Assembly (NCBI GenBank): GCA_963803335.1 | Contig: CAWDME010000016.1 | Coordinates: 62,001-126,000, forward strand | Direction of reading: 5' to 3' | Origin: DASSUW01 sp963803335 | GTDB lineage: Bacteria; Actinomycetota; Thermoleophilia; Solirubrobacterales; Solirubrobacteraceae | DNA: 64,000 nt | Shown here: piece by piece, positions 42,973 through 52,078 of the stretch | How positions within the stretch are numbered: position 1 is the first letter of the stretch | Layout of the letters: every line of letters starts with the position of its first letter | Notes under the pieces: model-generated | Database searches by the model: none | Told to the model about the DNA's origin: nothing | What the model saw: only the letters and a program-made list of their open reading frames with translations | Translations under genes and position numbers: made by a program

Positions 42973-45185
42973 CTACTCCGCACGCAGGGCGATCGGGATG
43001 GCCACCCCTTCAGCCTCGCGGGCAGCCAGTGCGGAGATGATCGCGACCACGGCAAGCGCGAGCGGCAGCGCCAGCACGACGACCCACCACGTCGGCAGCG
43101 TCGCGACGTCCGGGCCGTCGGACGGATCGGTGATCCCGACGATCGTGGTGAACATCCACGCGCCGCCCGGCAGGCCCCGAGCACCGCCGGCAGCGCAAGC
43201 ACGACGCCGCCGGACACGACGGTGCCGGCCACCTGCCGGCGCGTCGCCCCCACCGCGGCGAGGATCGCCACGTCGCGGCGGCGCTCGCGGACGCCGAGCA
43301 GTAGCGTGGTGAGCAGGTTCACGCCGGCGATCGCGAGCAACAGCGCCGTGACGCTGTACACGATCGGGCGCATCCGGTCGATCTCCTGCTGCAGCGACTC
43401 GAGTGGCCGGCCCGCGAACAGCTTCCCCTCGCCGCGGCGCCCGATCTCGTCCTCCACGCGTGTGGGGTCGGCGCCCGCCGCGAGGCGCAGGATCCAGCGC
43501 GGGCGCTCGAGCGCGGCCGCCGGCACCGTCCCGGCGAGCGTCACCGCCCCGAGCCCTTCGGCGTCGGGCTCGACGTAGCGGCCGACGAGCCGGGCGGTGA
43601 ACGGATGGCCGGCGGCCGACATCCGCACCTCGTCGCCGATCTTCAGGCCGAGCCGCTCGATCGCCTCGCGTCCCAGCGTCACCTCGCCGGGGCGCCGCAC
43701 GCCGCGCCCGTCCGGCACCGCGAAGGGGAACGCCGCCGGCGGCCCGTCGATCACGCGCGTCTCGAGCTCGATCCCGCCGCTCGTGGTGAGCACGTCGTAG
43801 CGGCGCCCCACGGTGGCGACGCCCGGCACGGCGGCGAGCACGCGGTCGACGCGCGCGGCCGGCATCCCCTCGCTGTCGACCGACACGTCCCACGGCTGGG
43901 CGCGCAGGGCCGGGTCGGCGGCGAGGCGGTCCATCGTCGCCTCGAACGCCAGCGCGCAGACGACCATCATCGCCGCGAGTGCGAGGCTGGCCATCGTCAG
44001 CAGCGCCCGCGCCCGCTGCGCGTAGGCGTCCTTCGCGCCGAGCACCGCGACGACCGGCGCCCGCAGCGCCTGCGCGATGCGGGCGGCGCGCGAGGCGCGC
44101 TCGTTGGCCGCGGGCCGCGCCGGCTCGAGCGCCACGACCGGCGGCAGCCGGCCGGCGCGCCAGGCGGGCAGCGCCGTCGCGACGACGACCGCGGCGAGCA
44201 CGAGCCCCGCGACCAGCGCGGCGCGCGCCGGCCCGGGCGGACCGGGTTGCGGAGTGCCGAGCAGCGTCAGCGTGCTGTCGACGAGCGGCGGCGCGATCAG
44301 CCGCCCGGCGAGCAGCCCGAACGGCAGCGCGAGCAGCGCGATCGCCACGTAGTGGGCGACCAGCACGCCGGTGACGCCGCGCGGGGTCACGCCGACGGCG
44401 CGCAGCAGGCCGATCCGCCGCCGGTCGGCGAGCACGCGGCCGCCGATCGCCGTCGCGAGCGTGAAGCCCGCGGCGAGCAGCGCGAGCAGCGTCGACGTGC
44501 CGAGGATGGCGAGCGTGCGGCGCGACTCGTCGCTGAAATCGCGGCGCGCCTCGAGCCAGGTGTCGACGCGGATCCGGGGGCTGGCCGGGAACTCGCCGGC
44601 GGCATTCGGGTCGCGCAGCCGCAGCGAGATCTCGGCGACCGCCGGCCCGTGTGCGAGGGATGCGAGCAGCGGCGGTGTGACCCAGGCGTCGGCGTTCGCA
44701 AGCGCGAGCGCGCCGACCCCGACCACCCGCAACCGCCGGCCCGCGACGACGATCTCTCCGCCCGGGTGCAGGCCCATGCCGAGCGCGAGCTGACGGCTGG
44801 CCAGTACCTCGCCGACGGTGCGCGGCAGGCGGCCCTCGGTGACCAGCGGCCGGTCGATGCCCGTGTGCGGGGTCCCCAGCACGAGGCGGCCGCGCTCGCG
44901 ACCGAGGCCGGCGGTGACCCGCACAAGCGGCTCGATCTCGCTCGCCGCCGCTACGCCCGGCCGCGCCGCCGCGCGCCTGATCTCCGCCGCTGGCCCGGTG
45001 AGCGTCACGTGCGCGCCGTTCGTCGCGCGCATGAGCGCATCGAACGGCTGGTCGAGCACGGCGCGTAGGTGCAGCGTGACGAGCAGCGCGGCGGCGGCGA
45101 TCGCGATCACCAGCCCGGTGAGCACCGCCTGGAACGGCCGCTGCGCGAGGTCGGCCCGGATCAGGCGGCCGGTTGCGCGCAGCAC
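42973..45185 (-). pseudogene. FtsX-type ABC permease, broken by a one-base frameshift near 43175-43178
   Basis: The reading frame from GTG 45185 encodes the usual FtsX/MacB layout: a helix at residues ~15-35, a large periplasmic domain, three helices (ALLAAGFTLATAIGG and following), a second domain, and helices near the end (YSVTALLLAIAGVNLL). After GGVVLALPAVLG the frame goes wrong; continuing in the next frame gives GGAWMFTTIVGITDPSD and WVVVLALPLALAVVAII with a normal stop at 42973. One G is missing from a G4 run (43175-43178 on the opposite strand), so the last helix is lost in the natural frame. A homopolymer sequencing error is quite possible, in which case the gene is intact. Confidence 0.75.
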
Positions 45186-45188
45186 GAT

Positions 45189-45926
45189 TCACCCCTCCAG
45201 CGGCAGCACGCGCGCCAGCGCGGAGGCCGGGTCGCCCTCGCCCTCGAGGTCGGCCTCGCCGACGACGCTCCCGTCGCGCATCCGCAGCACGCGATGCGCC
45301 GCGCTGGCCACCCGCAGGTCGTGGGTGACGAGCACGATCGCCTGGCCCGCCTCCGAGCGCTCGCGCAGCACGCCGACGACCTCGCGCGCGGCGGCGCTGT
45401 CGAGGTTCCCCGTCGGCTCGTCGGCGAGCAGCACGCTCGGCCGGTTCACGAGCGCGCGGGCGATCGCCACCCGCTGCTGCTGGCCGCCCGACAGCGCGCC
45501 CGGCACGCGCGCCGCCGTCTCCGCGAGGCCGAGGCGCTCGAGCAGCTCGGCCGCGCGCCGGCGGGCCTCGCGCGCCGGGACGCCGGCGAGCAGCGCGGGC
45601 AGCTCGACGTTGTCGGCGACGGTGATGTTCGCGATCAGGTTGAAGAACTGGAAGACGAAGCCGACCTCGCTGCGCCGCAGCCGCGCGCGGCGCGACTCGC
45701 CGGCGCCGTCGACGCGCTCGCCGTGCAGGTAGATCTCGCCGGCGCTCGGGCGGTCGAGGCCGCCGAGCAGGTTCAGCAGCGTCGACTTGCCGCAGCCGCT
45801 GGGGCCGGTGATGGCGAGGAACTCGCCGTGGCCGAGCTGGAGATCGACATCGCGGACGGCCGCGACCGCGGCAGCGCCGCTGCCGTGGATCTTGCGCAGG
45901 CCGTGCGCCGCGAGCACGGCGGTCAC
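45189..45926 (-). CDS. LolD/MacB-type ABC ATPase partner of the FtsX permease
   Basis: This 245-residue ATPase has Walker A GPSGCGKST, Q-loop FVFQFFNLI, signature LSGGQQQRVAIARAL, Walker B VLLADEPTGNLDS and the His of LVTHDLRVA, all typical of the LolD/MacB group. It starts at GTG 45926, overlapping the PadR stop as GTGA, and ends 3 nt before the permease. Export of a toxic compound or a lipid/peptide is inferred. Confidence 0.88.
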   Translation of the reverse strand: MTAVLAAHGLRKIHGSGAAAVAAVRDVDLQLGHGEFLAITGPSGCGKSTLLNLLGGLDRPSAGEIYLHGERVDGAGESRRARLRRSEVGFVFQFFNLIANITVADNVELPALLAGVPAREARRRAAELLERLGLAETAARVPGALSGGQQQRVAIARALVNRPSVLLADEPTGNLDSAAAREVVGVLRERSEAGQAIVLVTHDLRVASAAHRVLRMRDGSVVGEADLEGEGDPASALARVLPLEG

Positions 45927-46432
45927 GTGCCCAGCACCTCCTCGCAGCGATCGAGCCACTTCAGGTCGGCCTCCAGATGCAGCGCCGCGCCCTCGACCAC
46001 GAGCGCAGTCGTCCGGTCGACCGGGGGATCGTTGGCGAGCACGCGCTCGAGGTCGCCGAGCGAGCGCAGATACGCCACGCGCTGGCGGGCGATCATCCCG
46101 GCCGGGTCGGCGAGCCCCATCGAATGGGCGAAGACGAGCTTCATGAAGAAGTCGTCGCGTAGCCGGGTCGGCGCGCTCGGCGCGCCGAGCCACTGGAACA
46201 GCGCGTCGCGGCCCGCGTCGGTCAGCCGGTACACGCGCTTGTCCGGCCGGCCCTCCTGCGCAACCGCGTCGTCGGCCACCAGCCGGTCGCGCTGGAGCCG
46301 CTGAAGCGTGGTGTACACCTGCCCGGCGTTCAGCGGCGCGACCACGGTGCCGAACCGCTCCTCCAGCCCGCGCCTGATCTCGTACCCGTGGGCGGGCTGT
46401 TCGGCGAGAAGCGCGAGCACGGCGTGCCGCAT
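45923..46432 (-). CDS. PadR-family transcriptional repressor
   Basis: This 169-residue regulator has a winged-helix DNA-binding domain (HGYEIRRGLEERFG and VYTTLQRLQRDRLV) and a C-terminal helical dimerisation half, matching PadR group members. It is the first gene of the operon with the ABC ATPase and permease, so it probably autoregulates and controls the exporter. A -10-like TATAGA (46457-46452 on the minus strand) lies inside a dyad upstream. Confidence 0.88.
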   Translation of the reverse strand: MRHAVLALLAEQPAHGYEIRRGLEERFGTVVAPLNAGQVYTTLQRLQRDRLVADDAVAQEGRPDKRVYRLTDAGRDALFQWLGAPSAPTRLRDDFFMKLVFAHSMGLADPAGMIARQRVAYLRSLGDLERVLANDPPVDRTTALVVEGAALHLEADLKWLDRCEEVLGT

Positions 46433-46441
46433 GCGCGATAT

Positions 46442-46465
46442 CTAACCGCTATCTATACCCGTTAG
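46442..46465 (-). promoter_or_regulatory. promoter/operator candidate for the PadR-ABC operon
   Basis: CTAAC (46442-46446) and GTTAG (46461-46465) form inverted arms around an AT-rich centre containing TATAGA on the minus strand, 20 nt before the padR start. A repressor bound here would cover the -10 element. It is a plausible PadR site in an otherwise GC-rich stretch. Confidence 0.45.
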
Positions 46466-46467
46466 TC

Positions 46468-46488
46468 AAGGGGGGACTGTCCCCCCTT
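46468..46488. repeat. REP-like perfect palindrome 1
   Basis: AAGGGGGGAC and GTCCCCCCTT flank a single central T: an almost loop-free 10-bp palindrome. It is followed 20 nt later by a second, related palindrome. Such GGGG-TCT/ACT-CCCC elements resemble the ends of REP-type repeats associated with tyrosine (RAYT) transposases, but no transposase gene is present here. Confidence 0.5.
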
Positions 46489-46507
46489 AGCTAACTGGTA
46501 CTCAAGC

Positions 46508-46520
46508 GGGGTCTGACCCC
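46508..46520. repeat. REP-like perfect palindrome 2
   Basis: GGGGTC-T-GACCCC is a 6-bp palindrome with a single central T, of the same design as the palindrome at 46468. Together they fill the region between padR and metH. Confidence 0.5.
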
Positions 46521-46536
46521 CTCGCCCGTTGGGGCC

Positions 46537-46562
46537 AACCTTGCCAAAGGTGTGTCAAGGTT
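46537..46562 (+). promoter_or_regulatory. inverted repeat in the metH leader
   Basis: AACCTTG (46537-46543) and CAAGGTT (46556-46562) form a perfect 7-bp stem. The 5' arm can also pair with AAGGT (46547-46551) as ACCTT-gcca-AAGGT, so two mutually exclusive hairpins are possible 18 nt before the metH ATG. It may instead be a protein operator. No known B12, SAM or SAH riboswitch pattern was recognised. Confidence 0.35.
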
Positions 46563-46580
46563 GCGCTACCCTTCGCGGCC

Positions 46581-49500
46581 ATGCGTGATTTCCTCGCCGC
46601 CGTGCGCGACCACGTCGTCGTCTTCGACGGTGGGATGGGCGCCACGCTCGAGCAGTTCGACCTCTCGCTGGAGAAGGACTACCGGCTCCCGGGACGCTGC
46701 CACGAGGCGCTCGTGCTCAACCGGCCGGACGTCATCCAAGGCGTGCACGAGTCGATGGTCGAGGCCGGCGCCGAGGTCGTGGAGACCGACACGTTCCAGG
46801 CGAGCAGGATCAAGCTCGAGGAGTGGGGTCTCGGCGAGCACACGCTGGAGATCAACCGCCGCGCCGCCGAGATCGCGCGCCAGGCCGTGGGCGAGGACCG
46901 CTTCGTCGCCGGCTCGATCGGTCCCACCGGCCATCTCCCCGCCTCGGAGGACCCGAGCCTCGGCAAGATCACCTTCCGCGAGCTCGTGACCGTCTTCACC
47001 GAGCAGGCGCAGGGCCTGCTCGAGGGCGGCGCCGACCTGATCATCATCGAGACCGCGCAGGACATTCTCGAGGTCAAGGCCGCCGTCTTCGGCACCCGCG
47101 AGGCGTTCAAGCTCGCCGGCCGCAGCACCCCGATCCAGGCCTCCGTGAGCCTGCTGCCAAACGGCGGCAAGATGCTGCTCGGCACCGACATCAGCGCCGC
47201 GCTCGCGACGCTCGAGGCGCTGAAGGTCGACGTCATCGGCCTCAACTGCTCCACCGGCCCCGAGGACATGCGCGACGCGATCCGCTTCCTCGGCGAGTTC
47301 TCCCCGGTGCCGATCCACTGCATCCCGAACGCCGGCATCCCGCACCAGGGCCCGAACGGCGAGACGATCTTCCCGGAGACGCCGGAGCAGATCTCGCACG
47401 TGCTCGGCGAATTCGTCGAGCGCTACGGCGTCAACATCGTCGGCGGCTGCTGCGGCACCACGCCCGACCACATCTACGCGCTCGCCCAGCGCGTCGAGGG
47501 CCGCAACAGCTCCACGCGCCCGGAGCCGCGTCCCGCGCACGTCAGCTCGATGATCACGGCCGCCCCGCTCGTGCAGGAGCCGCGCCCGACGCTGGTCGGC
47601 GAGCGCGTGAACTCGCAGGGCTCGCGCAAGGCCAAGGAGCTGCTGCTCGCCGACGACTATGACGGTCTGCTGCAGGTCGCCGAGGACCAGGTCGAGGGCG
47701 GCGCCCACGTGCTCGACGTCTGCGTCGCGCTCACCGAGCGCCAGGACGAGGACGAGCAGATGCGCCAGGTGGTCAAGAAGGTCTCGCTGACACAGCCGGC
47801 GCCGATCCAGGTCGACTCGACCGAGCCGGACGTGATCGAGCGCGCGCTCGACCAGATCCCCGGCCGCGCGATCGTCAACTCGGTCAACCTCGAGGCCGGC
47901 CGCGACAAGCTCGACAAGGTCGTCCCGATCGCCCTGCAGCACGGCGCGGCGCTGATCGCCCTGACGATCGACGAGGAGGGCATGGGCAAGACGCGCGAGC
48001 GCAAGCTCGAGATCGCCCAGCGCCTGCACCAGCTCGTGTGCACCGAGCACGGGATGGACCCCGAGCTGCTGATCTTCGACGCGCTGACGTTCACGCTGAC
48101 GACCGGCGACGACGAGTGGAAGCCGTCGGCGATCGAGACGATCGAGGGCATCCGGCTGATCAAGGCCGAGCTGCCGGGCGTGAAGACCTCGCTCGGCGTC
48201 TCCAACGTCAGCTTCGGCATCGGCCTGACCGCCCGCTCGGTCTTGAACTCGGTCTTCCTGCACCACTGCGTGGAGGCCGGGCTCGACCTCGCGATGGTCA
48301 ACCCGAACCACATCACGCCGTACGCCGAGATCCCCACCGACGAGCGCGAGCTCGCGGACGACCTCGTCTTCAACCGCCGCGAGGACGCGCTCGAACGCTT
48401 CATCGCGCACTTCGAGGGCAAGTCCGAGGAGGCCGCCGAGGCGGCCGATCCTACCGCCGGCATGGAGCCCGAGGAGGCGCTGCACTGGCACATCCTGCGG
48501 CGCAAGAAGGAGGGCGTCGAGGCCCAGATCGACGCCTCCGTCGAGAAGATCGGCGCCGTCCCGACGCTCAACGACGTCCTCCTGCCCGCCATGAAGGAGG
48601 TCGGCGACAAGTTCGGCGCCGGCGAGCTGATCCTCCCGTTCGTGCTCCAGAGCGCCGAGGTGATGAAGAAGGCGGTCGCCCAGCTCGAGAAGTACCTCGA
48701 CAAGCTCGAGGGCTACACGAAGGGCACGGTCGTCCTCGCCACCGTCTTCGGCGACGTGCACGACATCGGCAAGTCGCTCGTGAACACGATCCTCACCAAC
48801 AACGGCTACACGGTCGTCGACCTCGGCAAGCAGGTCCCGATCGGCACGATCCTCGACGCCGCGCAGGAGCACGACGCCACCGCGATCGGCCTGTCCGCGC
48901 TGCTGGTCAGCACGTCCAAGCAGATGCCGCTCGCCGTGCAGGAGCTGCACGAGCGCGGCCTGCAGTACCCCGTGCTGGTCGGCGGCGCCGCCATCAACCG
49001 CGACTTCGGGCGCCGCATCCTGTACCCCAAGGGCCAGGAATCCGACGAGACGTACGACCCCGGCGTCTTCTACTGCAAGGACGCGTTCGCCGGCCTCGCC
49101 GTGATGGACCAGCTCGTCGAGCCCGACAAGCGAACCAAGCTGGTTGACAAGTTCCGCGACGAGGCGCGCAAGCTGCGCGAGAAAGGCCCCGAGCCCGAGC
49201 TCGGCCCGACCGACGACGAGTCCGTGCGCTCCGCCGCCCGCACCGACGTCACGGTGCCCGAGCCGCCGTTCTGGGGCGTGCAGGAGATCCCGGTCGACCT
49301 CGACGACGTCTTCCCGCACCTCGACACGCACGTGCTCTTCAAGCTCCACTGGGGCGGGCGCGGCAAGAAGGGCGAGGAGTGGCGGGCGCTCGTCGAGGAG
49401 GAGTTCCAGCCGCGCCTCGAGCGCATGTGGCGCGACCAGGATTACCTGCACCCGCGCGCGCTGCTCGGCTACTTCCCGTGCAACGCGGTCGGCAACTCGC

Positions 49501-50084
49501 TCGAGCTGTACGACCCGGAGGATCCCGAGAAGGTGCTGGAGAAGCTCGTCTTCCCGCGCCAGCCCGGGCACGACCGCATCTGCATCACCGACTTCTACCG
49601 CCCGAAGGAGAGCGGCGAGCGTGACGTCGTCGCCATCCAGGCCGTGACCGCCGGCCCGCAGGTCACCGAGCTGATGGCCGAGCTGGAGAAGCAGGGCGAA
49701 TTCGCCGAGCAGCTCTACACGCACGGGCTCGGCGTGCAGACGGCCGAGGGCATGGCCGAGTGGGTGCACGCGCGCGTGCGCTCCGACCTCGGCATCACGC
49801 CCGACCAGGGCCGCCGCTGGTCGTGGGGCTATCCCGCCTGCCCGGACCAGTCCGAGCACACCAAGGTGTTCCGCCTGCTGGGCGCCGAGCGGATCGGCCT
49901 GTCGCTGTCCGGCGGCCACGCGGTCGAGCCCGAGCAGTCGACGGTGGCGATCGTCGCCCACCACCCGCAGGCGGTCTACTTCGGCATGAAGTCGGGCTTC
50001 ATCCCGAAGGACAAGTCGCCCGACGAGGTCATCAAGGGGTCCGAGAAGGACCCGCGCCGCGGCGGCGCCACTGTCGCTTCGTAG
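46581..50084 (+). CDS. metH: cobalamin-dependent methionine synthase
   Basis: This 1167-residue enzyme transfers a methyl group from methyltetrahydrofolate to homocysteine via cobalamin. Domains in order: homocysteine/zinc (1-~310; C223 in GLNCSTGP and C290-C291 in GGCCGTTP are the zinc ligands), pterin-binding (~330-600), cobalamin cap (~625-715), B12-binding with D725-V-H727-D-I-G (~715-860), and C-terminal AdoMet activation (~900-1160). It is a full-length class. It starts at ATG 46581. A MetH activation domain needing flavodoxin/ferredoxin reductase fits the ferredoxin reductase at 56.3 kb only loosely. Confidence 0.95.
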   Translation: MRDFLAAVRDHVVVFDGGMGATLEQFDLSLEKDYRLPGRCHEALVLNRPDVIQGVHESMVEAGAEVVETDTFQASRIKLEEWGLGEHTLEINRRAAEIARQAVGEDRFVAGSIGPTGHLPASEDPSLGKITFRELVTVFTEQAQGLLEGGADLIIIETAQDILEVKAAVFGTREAFKLAGRSTPIQASVSLLPNGGKMLLGTDISAALATLEALKVDVIGLNCSTGPEDMRDAIRFLGEFSPVPIHCIPNAGIPHQGPNGETIFPETPEQISHVLGEFVERYGVNIVGGCCGTTPDHIYALAQRVEGRNSSTRPEPRPAHVSSMITAAPLVQEPRPTLVGERVNSQGSRKAKELLLADDYDGLLQVAEDQVEGGAHVLDVCVALTERQDEDEQMRQVVKKVSLTQPAPIQVDSTEPDVIERALDQIPGRAIVNSVNLEAGRDKLDKVVPIALQHGAALIALTIDEEGMGKTRERKLEIAQRLHQLVCTEHGMDPELLIFDALTFTLTTGDDEWKPSAIETIEGIRLIKAELPGVKTSLGVSNVSFGIGLTARSVLNSVFLHHCVEAGLDLAMVNPNHITPYAEIPTDERELADDLVFNRREDALERFIAHFEGKSEEAAEAADPTAGMEPEEALHWHILRRKKEGVEAQIDASVEKIGAVPTLNDVLLPAMKEVGDKFGAGELILPFVLQSAEVMKKAVAQLEKYLDKLEGYTKGTVVLATVFGDVHDIGKSLVNTILTNNGYTVVDLGKQVPIGTILDAAQEHDATAIGLSALLVSTSKQMPLAVQELHERGLQYPVLVGGAAINRDFGRRILYPKGQESDETYDPGVFYCKDAFAGLAVMDQLVEPDKRTKLVDKFRDEARKLREKGPEPELGPTDDESVRSAARTDVTVPEPPFWGVQEIPVDLDDVFPHLDTHVLFKLHWGGRGKKGEEWRALVEEEFQPRLERMWRDQDYLHPRALLGYFPCNAVGNSLELYDPEDPEKVLEKLVFPRQPGHDRICITDFYRPKESGERDVVAIQAVTAGPQVTELMAELEKQGEFAEQLYTHGLGVQTAEGMAEWVHARVRSDLGITPDQGRRWSWGYPACPDQSEHTKVFRLLGAERIGLSLSGGHAVEPEQSTVAIVAHHPQAVYFGMKSGFIPKDKSPDEVIKGSEKDPRRGGATVAS

Positions 50085-50130
50085 ACACGTATACGATCAG
50101 AAAATCAAAGCGGTCGGGACGCGGCCGGCG

Positions 50131-50226
50131 CTCCGCGAGCTGCGCTGCACCTACGCCCAGGGCTACCACCTCGGCCGGCCCGGACCACTCGCCGCAGTTG
50201 ACGGTCGCACCCGCAGTCTCCGATGA
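50131..50226 (+). pseudogene. 3' scrap of an EAL-domain (c-di-GMP phosphodiesterase) gene
   Basis: In the 150-nt gap after metH the frame reads ALRELRCTYAQGYHLGRPGPL before a TGA at 50224. LR-x-L-x-C-x-YAQGY-x-x-GRP is the usual C-terminal signature of EAL domains. No start codon or upstream EAL motifs exist, so only the last ~30 codons remain. It indicates that a c-di-GMP turnover gene was once here. Confidence 0.6.
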
Positions 50227-50234
50227 TCTGAGGC

Positions 50235-51191
50235 GTGCTGCGCACGCCGGCCTGTGACCTGCTCGGTATCGAGGTCCCGATCATCGGCGCGCCATTCGGC
50301 CCGTGGGACCAGGTCGAGCTGGCCGCGGCGATCTCCGGCGCGGGCGCGCTCGGGAGCGTCGGCACGGCGCTGCGCACCGTGCCCGAGCTGCAGGCGCAGT
50401 GGGAGCGCCTGCGCGAGCTGACCGATCGGCCATTCGCGATCAACCACACGGTGCGGCCGTTCGACGAGGCGGCCTTCGCGGCCACGCTCGCGTTCCGGCC
50501 CGCGGCGATCTCCTTCCACCTCAGCGTCCCGGCCGACCTGATCGCCCGCGCGCACGAGGAGGGCATCCTGTGGATCCAGCAGGTGATGAACCGCGCCCAG
50601 GCGATCGAGGCGGTCGAGGCGGCTGCGGACGTCATCATCGCCCAGGGCGCCGAGGCCGGCGGCAACAGTGGCTGGGTGGCGACAATGGTGCTTGTGCCCC
50701 AGGTCGTCGACGTCGCCGGCAGCATCCCCGTGATCGCCGCCGGCGGCATTGCCGACGGGCGCGGCCTGGCGGCGGCGCTGGTGCTGGGCGCGCAGGGCGT
50801 GAACATGGGCACGCGCTTCCTGGCGGCGACCGAGATGCGGATCGCCGACGAGTGGAAGCAGCGGATCGTCGCCGCCGACGCGCTCGACGCGGTGAAGGTG
50901 GCCAACAGCGATCGCGTGATGCCGCCGTTCAACCGGCCGGGCGGGCCGGCTGAGCCGCGCGCGCTCGCCACGCCACTGATCGCGCAGCTCGCCGCGCACC
51001 CGGAGTGGGTGAACCCGGCGGTGATGGGCGCGCGGCTGCGCGAGTCGCTACTCGCGGGCGGCGGCCACGAGTACCTACCGTTCACCGGCCAGTCGGCCGG
51101 GCTGATCGACGACGTGCTGCCGGCGGCCGAGATCGTCGCCCGCATCGTCGCCGAAGCCGAGGCCGCGCTCGCCGGCGTGCGCGTCTCGTGA
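50235..51191 (+). CDS. nitronate-monooxygenase-family FMN protein with altered catalytic position
   Basis: This 318-residue TIM-barrel flavoprotein matches the NMO/2-nitropropane dioxygenase family: VPIIGAPFGP at the N-terminal strand, SGAGALGSVG for FMN, VIAAGGIADGRGLAAAL for phosphate binding and LGAQGVNMGTRFL. The catalytic His of the usual EAGGHxG loop is replaced: the sequence reads AEAGGNSGW. Activity on nitroalkanes is therefore doubtful. It begins with GTG at 50235 and its stop overlaps the patatin start as GTGA. Confidence 0.75.
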   Translation: MLRTPACDLLGIEVPIIGAPFGPWDQVELAAAISGAGALGSVGTALRTVPELQAQWERLRELTDRPFAINHTVRPFDEAAFAATLAFRPAAISFHLSVPADLIARAHEEGILWIQQVMNRAQAIEAVEAAADVIIAQGAEAGGNSGWVATMVLVPQVVDVAGSIPVIAAGGIADGRGLAAALVLGAQGVNMGTRFLAATEMRIADEWKQRIVAADALDAVKVANSDRVMPPFNRPGGPAEPRALATPLIAQLAAHPEWVNPAVMGARLRESLLAGGGHEYLPFTGQSAGLIDDVLPAAEIVARIVAEAEAALAGVRVS

Positions 51192-52078
51192 ACATTCTCG
51201 CGATTGACGGTGGCGGCATCCGCGGGCTGATCCCGGCGCTCGTGCTGGCGGACATCGAGCGCCGTACCGGCCGCCGCATGGGCGAGCTCGTGGACCTGAT
51301 CGCCGGCACGTCGACCGGGGCGATCATCGCCTGCGCGCTGGCGCGGCCGGACCCGATGCCCGCCCAGCGGATCGCCGAGCTATACGAGATCGAGGGTCCG
51401 CGGATCTTCGATCGCTCGCTGATCAAGCGGATCAGGTCGGTGGGTGGGCTGGTCGACGAGCGCTACGACTCGTCCGGGCTGGTGGACGCGCTGAACCGCT
51501 GGCTCGGGCCCGGCCGCCTGGCCGACCTCGAGCCGCCCGTGCTGCTCACGGCGTACGACATCGAACGCCGCCGCGCGGTCTTCCTCGGCGCCAGCGACGT
51601 CGCGATGATCGACGCCGTGCACGCCAGCTCGGCCGCGCCGAGTTACTTCGAGCCGGTCCGCGTCGACGGCGCGACGCTGGTCGACGGCGGCGTGTTCGCC
51701 ACCAACCCGGCCGTGTGCGCGTACGCGCAGGTCGGCGGCAGGCTCGACCTGCTCGTCTCGCTCGGCACCGGCGAGCACACGCGCCCCCTGCCGTACGACA
51801 AGGTCCGCAACTGGGGCCGGCTCGAGTGGGCGCGGCCGATCCTCGACGTCGTGTTCGACGGCACGGCCGACGCCGTCGACATGCAGCTCGCGGCGCTCCT
51901 GCCCGGCGGCTATGTGCGGCTGCAGACGCGGCTCGACGAAGCCAGCGACGACCTCGATGACGCGAGCCCCGAGAACCTCGCCGCGCTGCGGCGCGAGGCC
52001 GAGCGGCTGATCGCCGCAAGCGACGCGCAGATCGAGGAGCTGTGCGCGCGCCTCACCCGCGACCGTGCGGGGCCGTGA
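51188..52078 (+). CDS. patatin-like phospholipase
   Basis: This 296-residue hydrolase has the patatin catalytic set: oxyanion GGGIRG (residues 8-13), nucleophile Ser42 in GTSTG, and the Asp in VDGGVFATNP. It hydrolyses phospholipid acyl esters, probably at the membrane surface. GTG start at 51188, coupled to the preceding gene. The final 26 nt overlap the convergent GST gene. Confidence 0.85.
   Translation: MNILAIDGGGIRGLIPALVLADIERRTGRRMGELVDLIAGTSTGAIIACALARPDPMPAQRIAELYEIEGPRIFDRSLIKRIRSVGGLVDERYDSSGLVDALNRWLGPGRLADLEPPVLLTAYDIERRRAVFLGASDVAMIDAVHASSAAPSYFEPVRVDGATLVDGGVFATNPAVCAYAQVGGRLDLLVSLGTGEHTRPLPYDKVRNWGRLEWARPILDVVFDGTADAVDMQLAALLPGGYVRLQTRLDEASDDLDDASPENLAALRREAERLIAASDAQIEELCARLTRDRAGP

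Noticed and set aside
46433..46580. Cobalamin or SAM/SAH riboswitch before metH
   Set aside because: The leader is under 150 nt and shows none of the conserved blocks; only palindromes and a small inverted repeat are present.
46566..49964. A 1132-codon open frame antisense to metH
   Set aside because: It mirrors codon-position bias of a highly expressed GC-rich gene; the protein is a repetitive Asp/Val/Arg/Leu string without domains.
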